Notes: generated by a model from the sequence alone, not told the origin. A DNA stretch of 33,957 nucleotides from an archaeon (GCA_018656555.1 JABHZQ010000009.1:1-33957), one strand, 5' to 3'. Counted from the first letter of the stretch, positions 1-8,608 are shown. A program made the numbers and translations.

Positions 1-139
1 ATTCATCTAAAATCTGCTGCTTAGCAATTTCCAACAACCCAACTTTCTCTTGAGCTTGCATATTATTAGAAGTCATCTTAGTAGCAATTTTACCATTTCT
101 TATCCTAAAATGTATCATAAAATCTTTATCTTTTTCCAT
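1..139 (-). CDS. Unknown protein, 5' part only
   Basis: An open frame starts with ATG at 139 on the minus strand and runs off the left edge of the window, giving 46 residues that begin MEKDKDFMIHFRIRNGKIAT. A TATA-like element (reverse complement of ctatttaaaac, 161-171) lies about 27 nt upstream, as expected for a leaderless archaeal transcript, and supports this start. The visible part is charged, with no membrane segment or motif that I recognise. It is divergent from pyrG with 84 nt between the start codons. The product is unknown and the 3' end lies outside the window. Confidence 0.6.
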   Translation of the reverse strand, partial: MEKDKDFMIHFRIRNGKIATKMTSNNMQAQEKVGLLEIAKQQILDE

Positions 140-223
140 AAGTGTAAAAATAATTATTTTCTATTTAAAACTATCTATTCAAGAACTATAATCTTTAAAA
201 ACAAAAAAATCCAGAATTCTTAA
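140..223. promoter_or_regulatory. Divergent promoter region, partial gene / pyrG
   Basis: This 84-nt gap holds two TATA-like boxes facing opposite ways. The reverse complement of 161-171 serves the partial gene starting at 139. The sequence ctttaaaaac at 193-202 lies about 26 nt before the pyrG ATG at 224. Neither start has a clear Shine-Dalgarno sequence, so both transcripts are probably leaderless. Boxes were assigned by eye from A+T-rich sequence. Confidence 0.5.
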
Positions 224-1849
224 ATGCAAGAAAGAAAGTATATTATAGTCACTGGGGGTGTTCTTTCAGGCCTTGGAAAAGGTATTGCAGCCGCTTCTGT
301 GGGAAAACTTCTATCAACTAGATTAAAAATAGTCCCATTAAAATTAGATGGCTACCTCAATGTAGACCCAGGAACAATGAATCCAATGGAACATGGAGAA
401 GTATTTGTTCTTGATGATGGTGGAGAAGTAGATATGGACTTTGGCCATTATGAAAGATTTCTAAATGTAACTTGTAAATTTGAATGGAACTTGACTATGG
501 GTAAGGTATTTGAAAAAGTAAGAAAAAAAGAAAGACATGGAGATTATCTAGGGAAAACAGTACAGTTCATTCCCCATGTTACAAATCAAATTCAAGATTG
601 GATAGTAGAAAGAGGAGAAAAAGAAAATGCAGATCTTATTCTAATTGAAATAGGGGGAACTGTTGGTGATATTGAAAATGAATTATACATTGAAGCTTGT
701 AGACAACTAAGTGATAAAGTTGGAAAATCTAACATAATGTACATCCATCTAACCTACATCCCAATTCCCACTGGAGTTAATGAACAAAAAACAAAACCTT
801 CTCAACAATCAGTAAACTTGCTAAGACAAAAAGGTATTCAACCTGATGTAATCATAGGGAGATGTTCAGAATATATTGAAGAAAAGAATAAAGAAAAAAT
901 TGCAAGATTCTGTAACATTGATAAAAACGCAGTAATAACTGGTTTAGATGTGGATAACATTTACAAAATCCCATCTATCTTTGAAAATGAAGGTCTTGTA
1001 GAAATCCTACACAAAAAACTACAAATTTACAGCCCACCAGACTTAACATCTTGGAAAAGACTAGTTGCTAATCTAAATAATCCAGAAAAAAACATCAATA
1101 TCGCAATCTGTGGAAAGTACACCGCACTAGAAGATTCCTATGCATCAATTCTTGAAGCATTAAAACATTGTGAAGCTAACTTAAGATGTAAAATTAATTT
1201 AAAATGGATCGAGACTTCAGAAAACTCAAATTTTGCAGAATTATTAAAAGACATTCAAGGAATTATAGTTCCAGGTGGCTGGGGATCAAGAGGTGTTGAA
1301 GGAAAAATTGCAGCAGTAAAATATGTCAGAGAAAACAACATCCCTTTCTTGGGAATCTGTTTTGGTTTACAAATGGCAGTAATTGAATATGCAAGAAATG
1401 TATGTGGACTAACAAGGGCAAACTCACTAGAAGCTGACCCACAAACCCCTCACCCTTTAATTTTCCTACTCCCTTCACAAAAAGATGTAGTAGACATGGG
1501 TGGAACATTAAGATTAGGAGCTCATGATGTAATAATCAAACAAAATACTCAAGCATTTGAAATGTTTGGAGAAAAAACAAGACAAAGATTTAGACACAGG
1601 TATGAAGTAAATCCAGCATACCTCCAACAACTTGAAGAAAAGGGATTAATCTTCTCTGGTATTTCCCAAGATAAAGATAATGTAATGCAATTAATTGAAC
1701 TACCTAACCATCCTTATTTCATGGCAGGTCAATTCCACCCAGAACTAACTTCAAAACTGGAAACTCCTCATCCAATGTTCTATGGACTCATAAAAGCCGC
1801 AATTGAAAGAAAAAACTTAAATAATCCAGAACCAACAACAAATCTATGA
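224..1849 (+). CDS. pyrG: CTP synthase (glutamine-hydrolysing)
   Basis: Converts UTP to CTP using ATP and glutamine-derived ammonia, the last step of de novo pyrimidine nucleotide synthesis; cytosolic, and a tetramer in the family. The 541-residue protein is full length. The N-terminal amidoligase domain (about 1-265) opens with the P-loop GGVLSGLGKG at 11-20. The C-terminal class I glutamine amidotransferase domain (about 290-530) has an oxyanion-type PGGWGSRG at 350-357, nucleophile Cys379 in GICFGL, and the His505/Glu507 pair in GQFHPE. All catalytic residues are therefore present. The start is ATG with a TATA-like box about 26 nt upstream. The stop overlaps the start of the next gene by four bases (ATGA), so the two are probably co-translated. 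Confidence 0.97.
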   Translation: MQERKYIIVTGGVLSGLGKGIAAASVGKLLSTRLKIVPLKLDGYLNVDPGTMNPMEHGEVFVLDDGGEVDMDFGHYERFLNVTCKFEWNLTMGKVFEKVRKKERHGDYLGKTVQFIPHVTNQIQDWIVERGEKENADLILIEIGGTVGDIENELYIEACRQLSDKVGKSNIMYIHLTYIPIPTGVNEQKTKPSQQSVNLLRQKGIQPDVIIGRCSEYIEEKNKEKIARFCNIDKNAVITGLDVDNIYKIPSIFENEGLVEILHKKLQIYSPPDLTSWKRLVANLNNPEKNINIAICGKYTALEDSYASILEALKHCEANLRCKINLKWIETSENSNFAELLKDIQGIIVPGGWGSRGVEGKIAAVKYVRENNIPFLGICFGLQMAVIEYARNVCGLTRANSLEADPQTPHPLIFLLPSQKDVVDMGGTLRLGAHDVIIKQNTQAFEMFGEKTRQRFRHRYEVNPAYLQQLEEKGLIFSGISQDKDNVMQLIELPNHPYFMAGQFHPELTSKLETPHPMFYGLIKAAIERKNLNNPEPTTNL

Positions 1850-2112
1850 ATACAATAATTATTCTATTGATAATATTGATAATAGCTTACATTCTATTCT
1901 CAATTTTTGCAAAATTAACTAAATTTGTAATGATTGCAGGAATAATAATCCTAACAGCAATACTCATAGTTTCAATGATAAACACAATGGCAGATGAAGA
2001 ACCAGTAATTGAAGAAGAAATAAATGTAACTTTAATCACAAATGAAACTTTAGATACTTCCGAGGATCTTAACCAATCTCTTCCTTCCGATGACCAAGAG
2101 GAAAGCGGCTAA
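1846..2112 (+). CDS. Small membrane protein coupled to pyrG
   Basis: An 88-residue protein whose ATG lies inside the pyrG stop (ATGA overlap), which implies translational coupling. Residues about 3-20 and 28-47 are strongly hydrophobic and look like two membrane-spanning helices or a hairpin. The C-terminal 40 residues are acidic and contain several N-x-S/T sequons (NVT, NET, NQS), consistent with exposure outside the cell. The last 63 bases overlap the 3' end of lysS on the other strand, so its tail is encoded antisense to the lysS C-terminus. I do not recognise the family. The reading frame is continuous and coupled, so it is probably a real gene. Confidence 0.65.
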   Translation: MNTIIILLIILIIAYILFSIFAKLTKFVMIAGIIILTAILIVSMINTMADEEPVIEEEINVTLITNETLDTSEDLNQSLPSDDQEESG

Positions 2113-3591
2113 CTTAGGACCCTTATCTTTTTCTATTAACACATTATAAAACAGTTTAAAGAAATCTTTTGGCTCGTATTCCAAACTCTTACAAATAGTA
2201 TAAATCTCCTCATGAAGATCTTTATCAGACATTTTATCATCTACTTTATTCAAAACTAATTTTATTGCCTCTTTTTCTTTGCTGGTTAGTTTCTTACTTA
2301 TTTTCTTAACAATATTAAACTTTATATCATCAGGAGCATACATTTTCAGCCAATTCAAAGCACATTGAGCCCTAACCTTTACTCTCTCAGCATCTTTACC
2401 TTTAACTCCATAGTCCTTAGCAACTGCATCTAAGTCTCCTTCATAGATTTGAACAAGTGTAGTTAAATGTCTAAAAGAAGGTTGAAAGGGCATCTTTTTA
2501 GGAACCTTATCAACTACAGACAATTCATAAATTCTCTTTTGATTATCAAACTCCTTATCATTCTTTGCATCTTGTTCCTTAAAATATATTCTTTCACATT
2601 TATCAAAATCTTCATAATTCTTTATAACCTCTAAATCAAAGCCAATTGCAAATTCAGCTCCAGGTCTTGTTCCAGCAAATAACCATCTAACCATAGCCGG
2701 TTCATAAACATCTAAACAATCCCTTAAAGTAATAACCTCTCCAGATGAAGAGGATATCTTACCAGCTCCCCCCTTAATACTAATAAAATTATACATCAAA
2801 TAAGTTGGAGCAGTCCAATCATAAAGTTTTACAATCTCTTTACAAGTACTAAAACTTCCACCCTCTGTTGAATGATCTTTGCCTCCAGGTTCAAAATCAA
2901 CTTTCTCATAATCCCACCTCATAGGCCAATCAACTCTCCAAGGTAATTTCAAAAAAGGAGACTTACTAATCTCTATCTCTTTACTCTCTCCACACTCATC
3001 ACAAAACATCTTAATTTTATTCTTTCCATCATAATCAGAAAAACTAACTTCATCCTTACCACAATCTGGACAAAATCCAGTTAAAGGCATCCAATCATCT
3101 TCTAATGGTATTTTCCTATACTCATTCAAAATATCCTTAATCTCTTTAGTATGCTGTAAAGCAACTTTTATTCCGTTAACATACTTCAAAGCTCGATATT
3201 TCTTTGCTTGATATAAAAATTCAGGTTTAATCCCCACCCTTGCCACATCTTCCTCCACATTAACCTCGTGGTATCTTGCATAACTTTCCTCTCTACCAAA
3301 TGGATCAGGAACATCAACAATAGGTTTTCTCAAATTCTTATTCAACATATCTTGCTTAGGCATATTTTTAGGAACCTTTCTAAAAACATCATAATCATCC
3401 CAAGAATAAATAAATCTAACTTTCTTACCCCTAAACTCTAATGCTCTTTTAACTAAATCAACAGTCATAATCTCTCTGAAATTACCAATATGTACACTAC
3501 CTGAAGGAGTAATTCCAGCTGCAACAGTATACTTAGCCTTATCTCCCTTCTCAGCTACTATTTTTCTTACTATTGAATCGGTCCAATGCAT
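2050..3591 (-). CDS. lysS: Lysyl-tRNA synthetase, class I
   Basis: Charges tRNA-Lys with lysine using ATP. This is the class I form, typical of most archaea and a few bacteria and unrelated to the class II LysRS. The 513-residue protein has the class I signature HIGN at 34-37 (for HIGH) and KISSS at 278-282 (for KMSKS). A zinc-binding insertion carries Cys174, Cys177, Cys197 and Cys200. The C-terminal third is the helical anticodon-binding region. ATG at 3591 is supported by a TATA-like box (3611-3621, reverse complement) about 25 nt upstream, so it has its own promoter although it follows the LamG gene by only 35 nt. Its 3' end overlaps the convergent small membrane gene by 63 nt. Confidence 0.96.
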   Translation of the reverse strand: MHWTDSIVRKIVAEKGDKAKYTVAAGITPSGSVHIGNFREIMTVDLVKRALEFRGKKVRFIYSWDDYDVFRKVPKNMPKQDMLNKNLRKPIVDVPDPFGREESYARYHEVNVEEDVARVGIKPEFLYQAKKYRALKYVNGIKVALQHTKEIKDILNEYRKIPLEDDWMPLTGFCPDCGKDEVSFSDYDGKNKIKMFCDECGESKEIEISKSPFLKLPWRVDWPMRWDYEKVDFEPGGKDHSTEGGSFSTCKEIVKLYDWTAPTYLMYNFISIKGGAGKISSSSGEVITLRDCLDVYEPAMVRWLFAGTRPGAEFAIGFDLEVIKNYEDFDKCERIYFKEQDAKNDKEFDNQKRIYELSVVDKVPKKMPFQPSFRHLTTLVQIYEGDLDAVAKDYGVKGKDAERVKVRAQCALNWLKMYAPDDIKFNIVKKISKKLTSKEKEAIKLVLNKVDDKMSDKDLHEEIYTICKSLEYEPKDFFKLFYNVLIEKDKGPKLAAFLLVIGRKRLVKILGSI

Positions 3592-3626
3592 AAAAACTAA
3601 AATCCTACAGAACTTTATTAACTTTT

Positions 3627-6600
3627 CTAAATATTCCTAAATAGTAAAATCAACTTTCTCACTCTACTCTCTTCCCAACCCTTCTCCACAAGAACATTTA
3701 CCAAAGCTTGCTCATTAAAATTAGCAGCAAGTTTAGAATAAATAAACAATGCCAATCTATCTTTTGGAACATCCCTAACTTTAAGCAAAACTCTTTCAAT
3801 CATATTAATATCCCATCCCTCTTTCATTAAATTAATCTTAAGTTTATTCATATCTTTAGCCTGTGCCATATTAAATATTAAGTAATACTTCAACATACCA
3901 ACATTGCCTACTCTTTTACTCTCTACTTTAATATCCTCATCATAATACTTCTTCTTATTCCACTTAAAGATTAGTATCAACTTCATTAAATAATAAACTA
4001 ACAAATTACAAACTACTAAAGTAAAGAGTACCCAAAATAAACTCTTACTTGCTTCAGTTACCTTTTCTCTCAATTCTCTCTCTTCTTCAATAGCTCCAGT
4101 AATTGCCTCTGTAATCTCCTCTATAATACTTGGTTCATTTGGACATTCAAATGCACTAATATGATAGACTCCAAACTCTTCAATATAAGGACTAACAAAG
4201 TAATAGTAACTATCATCTTCATCTACATAAGAAGCATAATATTCTTCTCCTTCTTCTGATTCTACACCCAAATTTTCTAAACTACAGGATGATTCAGTAT
4301 TTGCATCAGCCCAATCTTTATCAATAGAAAAAACAAAATTCATCTCACCAATATCATTATCCACCATATTAGAAGGACTTACATCAAATCCTAAATACTG
4401 ATTTGATTCATCATTTCTTTCCCTATAAAAAGTAACACTAGTTCCATTAATATTTTTATTAGGTGTAAATTCAACATAAAGTAAACCAATACAAGGATCA
4501 TAAATTTCCATTTCTACCATTTCATCTTTATACAAATAATCATAATTCAAATATATCAAATCACCACACTCTTCCTCATACTCTTCCTCTTCCTCTTCGA
4601 TTTCAACCTCTGCCTCAACAGCACCCTCACCAGATCCAGATGAACCAGTATCTGCATCTCCAGTTGAATTTGTAAGTGCTGCAAACATAATAGTCCGATA
4701 GTTAGTAGTATTAATTGCAGTAGATCCTTCTACATTTGTAGTAGTCTGTAAAATTTCCCATTCCATATTTGAAATATTAAATTGAAGAATATAAGGTCCT
4801 GCAATCACATCACTAAAAGCCCCATGATATAAATACCAAGTTGAATTTGTGATATTATCTCTTAGATTCTCATCAACAACCAACATATATTTTGCAGATT
4901 GTCCATTCAATAACCCTTCACTAGATCCTTCAAATTGTTGAGTATATTCAGCTCTTAAATATTTCACATAAGCATTTGAAATATTACTAGCAGTGGTTAA
5001 AGTAAGATTAACAAGATCCAACCCTATCGCACTCTTAAAATTAATTGTCTGACTTTCATTAGCAGTGAAATTAACTTTTTCATAATCCTTACCTAAACCA
5101 TTAGGTATTGTTTTAACAACTGCAAAGCTAAGAGTATCATTAACAAAAGTATTTGCACTATCATTACATCTTACATAATAAGTGTAAATCCCATAAGAAT
5201 CAATCCCAGTGATTACTCCATGAGTTCTTAATCCAGTATCCGTAAAGAAAGTCCAGTTCATAGTCCCATTCTTATATTGACAATCTGAATCTTTTGAAGT
5301 TGTAATATTCAAATCTACAGCACTATCATTATCATAAACATAAGGTATTGTATAAGACAACATATAGGGAGTTTCTTGTAAAACTATTGAAGCATTTTCA
5401 CTCCATTGACTCCAATTACTACCGTCATACACTCTTCTAGATACATTCCATACTTCATCTGCTGTAAAGTTTGCACTTTCAATCCAAGTATTATTAGCAA
5501 AAGTGGTATTCTCTACACCATCTCTCCACCATTTTGTTTCATTATTAATTATACTATCTCCATCAGCATCAAATTCACTCCAATTAACAAATAAGGAACT
5601 ATTAGTATAATTATTAGCATCTGTTGACGAAAGATTCAATCTTGGTATTGCTGGAGGAGCATTCAAGATAGTCAATCCTTCTGTATATAAAGTCTCACCA
5701 TCTATATATCCATCATTAACTGTAATTGAAGCATTCCATACTTCATTTCTTTTAGTAGTTTGTGATACAATTAAATCAGTTCTATTATTATACAAAGCTC
5801 TTATCTGTTCATGACTTAAAGATAAATTCCAAATCCTAAAGTTATCTATGCTTCCATTCAAAGGCTTACTTCCAGAAAAATGATTTCCCAAGAAAAAAGC
5901 ATCTGATGATCCCAAAGTTCCAGTCATATTATGAACAACACCCTTATCCCATTCACCATTAATATAACCAGTCATAGCACTATTATTCATAACAAACACA
6001 AGATGATTCCAAGCATCATCAACAATTAATTGTGTACCAACCATTGAAAGACTATCTGTTTCATTCTCAATCCTATAAAGTAAATACTGGGTTTTTAAAT
6101 AAACATAATAAGCACTTACTATCCCTCCCCCTTTTCCTTTTGAGAAAATATATTGGTCCTCTCCATTCTGAACATTCTTAAACCATAATTCAACAGTCAA
6201 AGCTCCACCCATATTCATATTATAATTTAAAAGAGTATTATTGGCTATAATCAAATAGTTCTCATCTGCACTATTAAATTCAAAAGCACCCCTTCCATCA
6301 TAACCTCCCGTTCTATTCCATAAAGGATTATCAGCAGCAGTTATATTATTTCCATAAGGGCTATAATCTTTAGCAAATGAATTGTTACTTCCTCCTTCAA
6401 AAGGCATATTCAAAAGAAGTATTGATGTATCATTCCTATACCAATTAATTACATTACATACTCTATCTCCATCTAAATCACTAGTACTTTGATTCCAAAC
6501 AGTTAAATTAGCACTACTATAATTAGTACCTAAAGTTGAATTCAATAGAGGTGTTGCATGTTCTGGAAGAGCATTAACTAGTGTAATACTTGAATTACTA

Positions 6601-8222
6601 CTCCAAATACTCCAATCTACACCATCATAAGATCTAACTGAAAAATTCCAAACCTCTCCTTTAGTCAAATTAGAACTTTCAATTGAAGTATAATTAGCAA
6701 AGGTTGTATTCTCGACTCCATTCTTCCACCACCTTGTTTCATTATCTTGTTCAACATCACTATCTCCATCAGTAAACTCCCAAGCTCCAACTAAAGTTCC
6801 ATTAGAATAGTTCAAAGAACTACTAGAGGTAACATTAGCACTAACAGTTGGAACATTATTTGCTGCAAGAACAATTATATCATTACTCCACAAAGTTTCA
6901 CCATCAATATAACCATCATTAGGAGTCATAGTAGCATTCCAAGTTTCGTTTAGTAATGTTTCTTGAGATACAATTAAATCAGTATTATTCTGATACAGAG
7001 CTCTTACTTGCTGATGAGACAAGGATCTATTCCAAATTCTCAACTCATCAAGACTTCCATTCAGAGGACTATCTACTGCATTAATATTTCCAATAAACAT
7101 ATGTCCAGAAGTACCTATCCTCCCAGTAAGAGTATGTGAAGTATTAACATCGATCTCCCCATTAACATAACCTACCATAGCTGTCTGATTAACAGTAAGC
7201 ACAACGTGATACCAAGTCCCTAATTCAAAAGCATTAGTTCCTGCCATAGCAGAAGATTCAGTACCATTTTGTATTCTATAAATTACTTTATCATTATTTC
7301 CTAAATAAACTCTATAATTACTCTTATCCGCAGCATTAATTCCTTTATTCAAAAAGTACTGTTCAGTAGAAGTATCAAAATGTTTAGCTCTTAACTCAAT
7401 TGAAAATTGCTCTCCAGTATCCATATCAAAATTTAGATTAGTTACATTATCAATTAAAATAAATTCATTAGTTGTCCCATCAAATTCAAAGGCACCAAAT
7501 CCATCATAACCCCCAGTTCTATTCCATACTGGGTCTGCAACATAAGCACTAATATTATTTCCATAAGGGCTATAATCTTTAGCAAAGGTATTATTACTTC
7601 CACCTTCAAAAGGCATGTTAACAACAGTCAAGGACGTACTATTCCTATACCAATTAATTATATTCTTAACAACATCCCCATCTAAATCAGCAGTTGTCTG
7701 ATTAAACAAAGTCAAATTATCAGTTGTATAATTACCTGCCGAAGTAGCATTTAATGTTGGAGCAGTATGGCTGGGGGGATTAGTAGCATCTTGAGGTTCT
7801 AAAATATCTTCTTGATCTTCTAAAACTTCTTCTGGTTCTTCTGGTTCACTCTCATTAACTTCTGGTAAAACTTCAATAATCTCTTCAGGTAAAGCACCAA
7901 ATAGCATATAATTCAAACTTTCACTATCTACTACACTTTCATCAACAACCAAATCAACATAAACTAATCCAGTTGTTAGATTATAATCAAGTAAACTAAC
8001 CACTACTTGACTATCAATCAACAATTCAGAAGTATCTCTATCATAAACATTTGCTCCTTGACTAACTCTAACAAAACTTCCATTAATATCCCAAGTTTCA
8101 TTCCAATCAAATGCAACTGTAGTGTCATCTATAATCACATAACCGGTATACTGCATAGTCATAACTATTCCAACTAACAAAATCATTCCCATCAATCCCA
8201 ATAACAAATTATCTCTTTGCAT
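3627..8222 (-). CDS. Giant LamG-repeat surface protein, membrane-anchored
   Basis: A 1531-residue cell-surface protein of unknown ligand. I chose ATG 8222, not the in-frame ATG at 8252, because GAGGT stands six bases before it and a signal peptide or anchor (about residues 4-30) then begins at once. An acidic linker follows (about 125-145). Two tandem units (about 155-550 and 555-950) each hold a LamG/concanavalin-like domain (NMPFEGGSN, then FEF, then RIWN.SLSH) followed by an Ig/fibronectin-like segment with WW(K/R)(N/D)GVENTTFAN. Next come further beta-rich domains, a Glu-rich stretch (about 1192-1219), a membrane helix (about 1395-1419) and a roughly 110-residue cytosolic tail with two related GW-containing helical repeats. 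There are dozens of N-x-S/T sequons, so heavy N-glycosylation is likely. It overlaps the upstream HTH gene by 14 nt and is probably co-transcribed with it. Confidence 0.88.
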   Translation of the reverse strand: MQRDNLLLGLMGMILLVGIVMTMQYTGYVIIDDTTVAFDWNETWDINGSFVRVSQGANVYDRDTSELLIDSQVVVSLLDYNLTTGLVYVDLVVDESVVDSESLNYMLFGALPEEIIEVLPEVNESEPEEPEEVLEDQEDILEPQDATNPPSHTAPTLNATSAGNYTTDNLTLFNQTTADLDGDVVKNIINWYRNSTSLTVVNMPFEGGSNNTFAKDYSPYGNNISAYVADPVWNRTGGYDGFGAFEFDGTTNEFILIDNVTNLNFDMDTGEQFSIELRAKHFDTSTEQYFLNKGINAADKSNYRVYLGNNDKVIYRIQNGTESSAMAGTNAFELGTWYHVVLTVNQTAMVGYVNGEIDVNTSHTLTGRIGTSGHMFIGNINAVDSPLNGSLDELRIWNRSLSHQQVRALYQNNTDLIVSQETLLNETWNATMTPNDGYIDGETLWSNDIIVLAANNVPTVSANVTSSSSLNYSNGTLVGAWEFTDGDSDVEQDNETRWWKNGVENTTFANYTSIESSNLTKGEVWNFSVRSYDGVDWSIWSSNSSITLVNALPEHATPLLNSTLGTNYSSANLTVWNQSTSDLDGDRVCNVINWYRNDTSILLLNMPFEGGSNNSFAKDYSPYGNNITAADNPLWNRTGGYDGRGAFEFNSADENYLIIANNTLLNYNMNMGGALTVELWFKNVQNGEDQYIFSKGKGGGIVSAYYVYLKTQYLLYRIENETDSLSMVGTQLIVDDAWNHLVFVMNNSAMTGYINGEWDKGVVHNMTGTLGSSDAFFLGNHFSGSKPLNGSIDNFRIWNLSLSHEQIRALYNNRTDLIVSQTTKRNEVWNASITVNDGYIDGETLYTEGLTILNAPPAIPRLNLSSTDANNYTNSSLFVNWSEFDADGDSIINNETKWWRDGVENTTFANNTWIESANFTADEVWNVSRRVYDGSNWSQWSENASIVLQETPYMLSYTIPYVYDNDSAVDLNITTSKDSDCQYKNGTMNWTFFTDTGLRTHGVITGIDSYGIYTYYVRCNDSANTFVNDTLSFAVVKTIPNGLGKDYEKVNFTANESQTINFKSAIGLDLVNLTLTTASNISNAYVKYLRAEYTQQFEGSSEGLLNGQSAKYMLVVDENLRDNITNSTWYLYHGAFSDVIAGPYILQFNISNMEWEILQTTTNVEGSTAINTTNYRTIMFAALTNSTGDADTGSSGSGEGAVEAEVEIEEEEEEYEEECGDLIYLNYDYLYKDEMVEMEIYDPCIGLLYVEFTPNKNINGTSVTFYRERNDESNQYLGFDVSPSNMVDNDIGEMNFVFSIDKDWADANTESSCSLENLGVESEEGEEYYASYVDEDDSYYYFVSPYIEEFGVYHISAFECPNEPSIIEEITEAITGAIEEERELREKVTEASKSLFWVLFTLVVCNLLVYYLMKLILIFKWNKKKYYDEDIKVESKRVGNVGMLKYYLIFNMAQAKDMNKLKINLMKEGWDINMIERVLLKVRDVPKDRLALFIYSKLAANFNEQALVNVLVEKGWEESRVRKLILLFRNI
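5373..7760 (-). repeat. Tandem 1.2-kb coding duplication in the LamG gene
   Basis: Two direct repeats of about 1.2 kb lie head to tail within the surface-protein gene, roughly 7760-6567 and 6566-5373. Matching landmarks sit about 400 codons apart: NMPFEGGSN (7619-7593 and 6410-6384 approximately) and GVENTTFAN (near 6720 and 5520). Nucleotide identity is highest around 7555-7620 versus 6346-6411, where the run encoding KDYSPYGNN is almost unchanged. Boundaries are approximate because the copies have diverged elsewhere. Confidence 0.85.
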
Positions 8223-8505
8223 GTTTACCTCTTTTCTTCTTAGCTTTATCATACGATGTCCAAATCGTCTTGTAATCTCTCTTCAAAAGTTTAGCAATCT
8301 CATTAAAACTCAAACCCACCTCATCCTTCAAATACAAAGAAATTGACTCTAACATACCCAAATCAGGGCTAAAAATTGAAACTGGAATAGAAATCTCCTC
8401 TTCCCTCTCCTTTGCCAAATCCATAGCCTCTTTTTTACTTAAATTAAACTTCTTCTGAATATTAGAAAGCAAAATATCTACATCAACACTACTAGACTTG
8501 GACAT
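8209..8505 (-). CDS. Small HTH protein, sigma region 4-like
   Basis: A basic 98-residue protein. The second half (about 65-88, LSFNEIAKLLKRDYKTIWTS) reads as a helix-turn-helix of the sigma-70 region 4/TrfB-like type. It is preceded by a PVSIF segment that I recall from small DPANN HTH proteins (recollection, not checked). The N-terminal 40 residues are charged and helical. It probably binds DNA and may regulate its own operon: it is the first gene, the LamG gene starts inside its 3' end, and two 17-bp palindromes flank its TATA box. It lacks the other sigma-factor regions, so a true sigma role is unlikely in an archaeon. ATG 8505 has a TATA box about 30 nt upstream. Confidence 0.72.
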   Translation of the reverse strand: MSKSSSVDVDILLSNIQKKFNLSKKEAMDLAKEREEEISIPVSIFSPDLGMLESISLYLKDEVGLSFNEIAKLLKRDYKTIWTSYDKAKKKRGKHAKR

Positions 8506-8509
8506 CTAG

Positions 8510-8526
8510 TTCTTATTAAATAAGAA
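8510..8526. promoter_or_regulatory. 17-bp perfect palindrome, putative operator 1
   Basis: The sequence ttcttattaaataagaa has two perfect 8-bp arms around one central base. It lies 4-20 nt upstream of the HTH start codon, between its TATA box (8531-8538) and the expected transcription start, where a bound protein would block initiation. It matches the second palindrome at 8551 in the pattern TTCYTATTWAATARGAA. The binding protein is unknown; the adjacent HTH protein is the obvious candidate. Confidence 0.6.
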
Positions 8527-8550
8527 TTAATTTATAAATTTATCCTTTTT

Positions 8551-8567
8551 TTCCTATTTAATAGGAA
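8551..8567. promoter_or_regulatory. 17-bp perfect palindrome, putative operator 2
   Basis: The sequence ttcctatttaataggaa has two perfect 8-bp arms around one base. It is offset 41 bp from the first palindrome, close to four DNA helical turns, so both sites would face the same side. It lies upstream of the TATA boxes of both divergent genes: 46-62 nt before the HTH start and 42-58 nt before the CBS gene start. It could therefore act on either gene. Confidence 0.6.
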
Positions 8568-8578
8568 AAACAATAAAG

Positions 8579-8592
8579 CTTAAATATTTAAG
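8579..8592 (+). promoter_or_regulatory. TATA box of the CBS gene
   Basis: The sequence cttaaatatttaag is itself a perfect 14-bp palindrome, centred about 24 nt before the ATG at 8609. The spacing fits a leaderless archaeal promoter. The divergent HTH gene uses tttataaa at 8531-8538 on the other strand. Confidence 0.55.
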
Positions 8593-8608
8593 AATCTAAG
8601 CAAATCTA

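Noticed and set aside
5406-5594. Open frame on the plus strand inside the LamG gene.
   Set aside because: It is a shadow of the repeated coding sequence, with no motif and no promoter signal.
8223-8252. Upstream ATG at 8252 extending the LamG protein by ten residues (MIKLRRKEVN).
   Set aside because: It would place a basic extension before the signal peptide and deepen the overlap with the HTH gene, while GAGGT stands at the right distance before ATG 8222.
8209-8505. Calling the HTH protein a sigma factor.
   Set aside because: Only a region 4-like HTH is present; archaea use TBP/TFB, so a general DNA-binding protein is the safer call.
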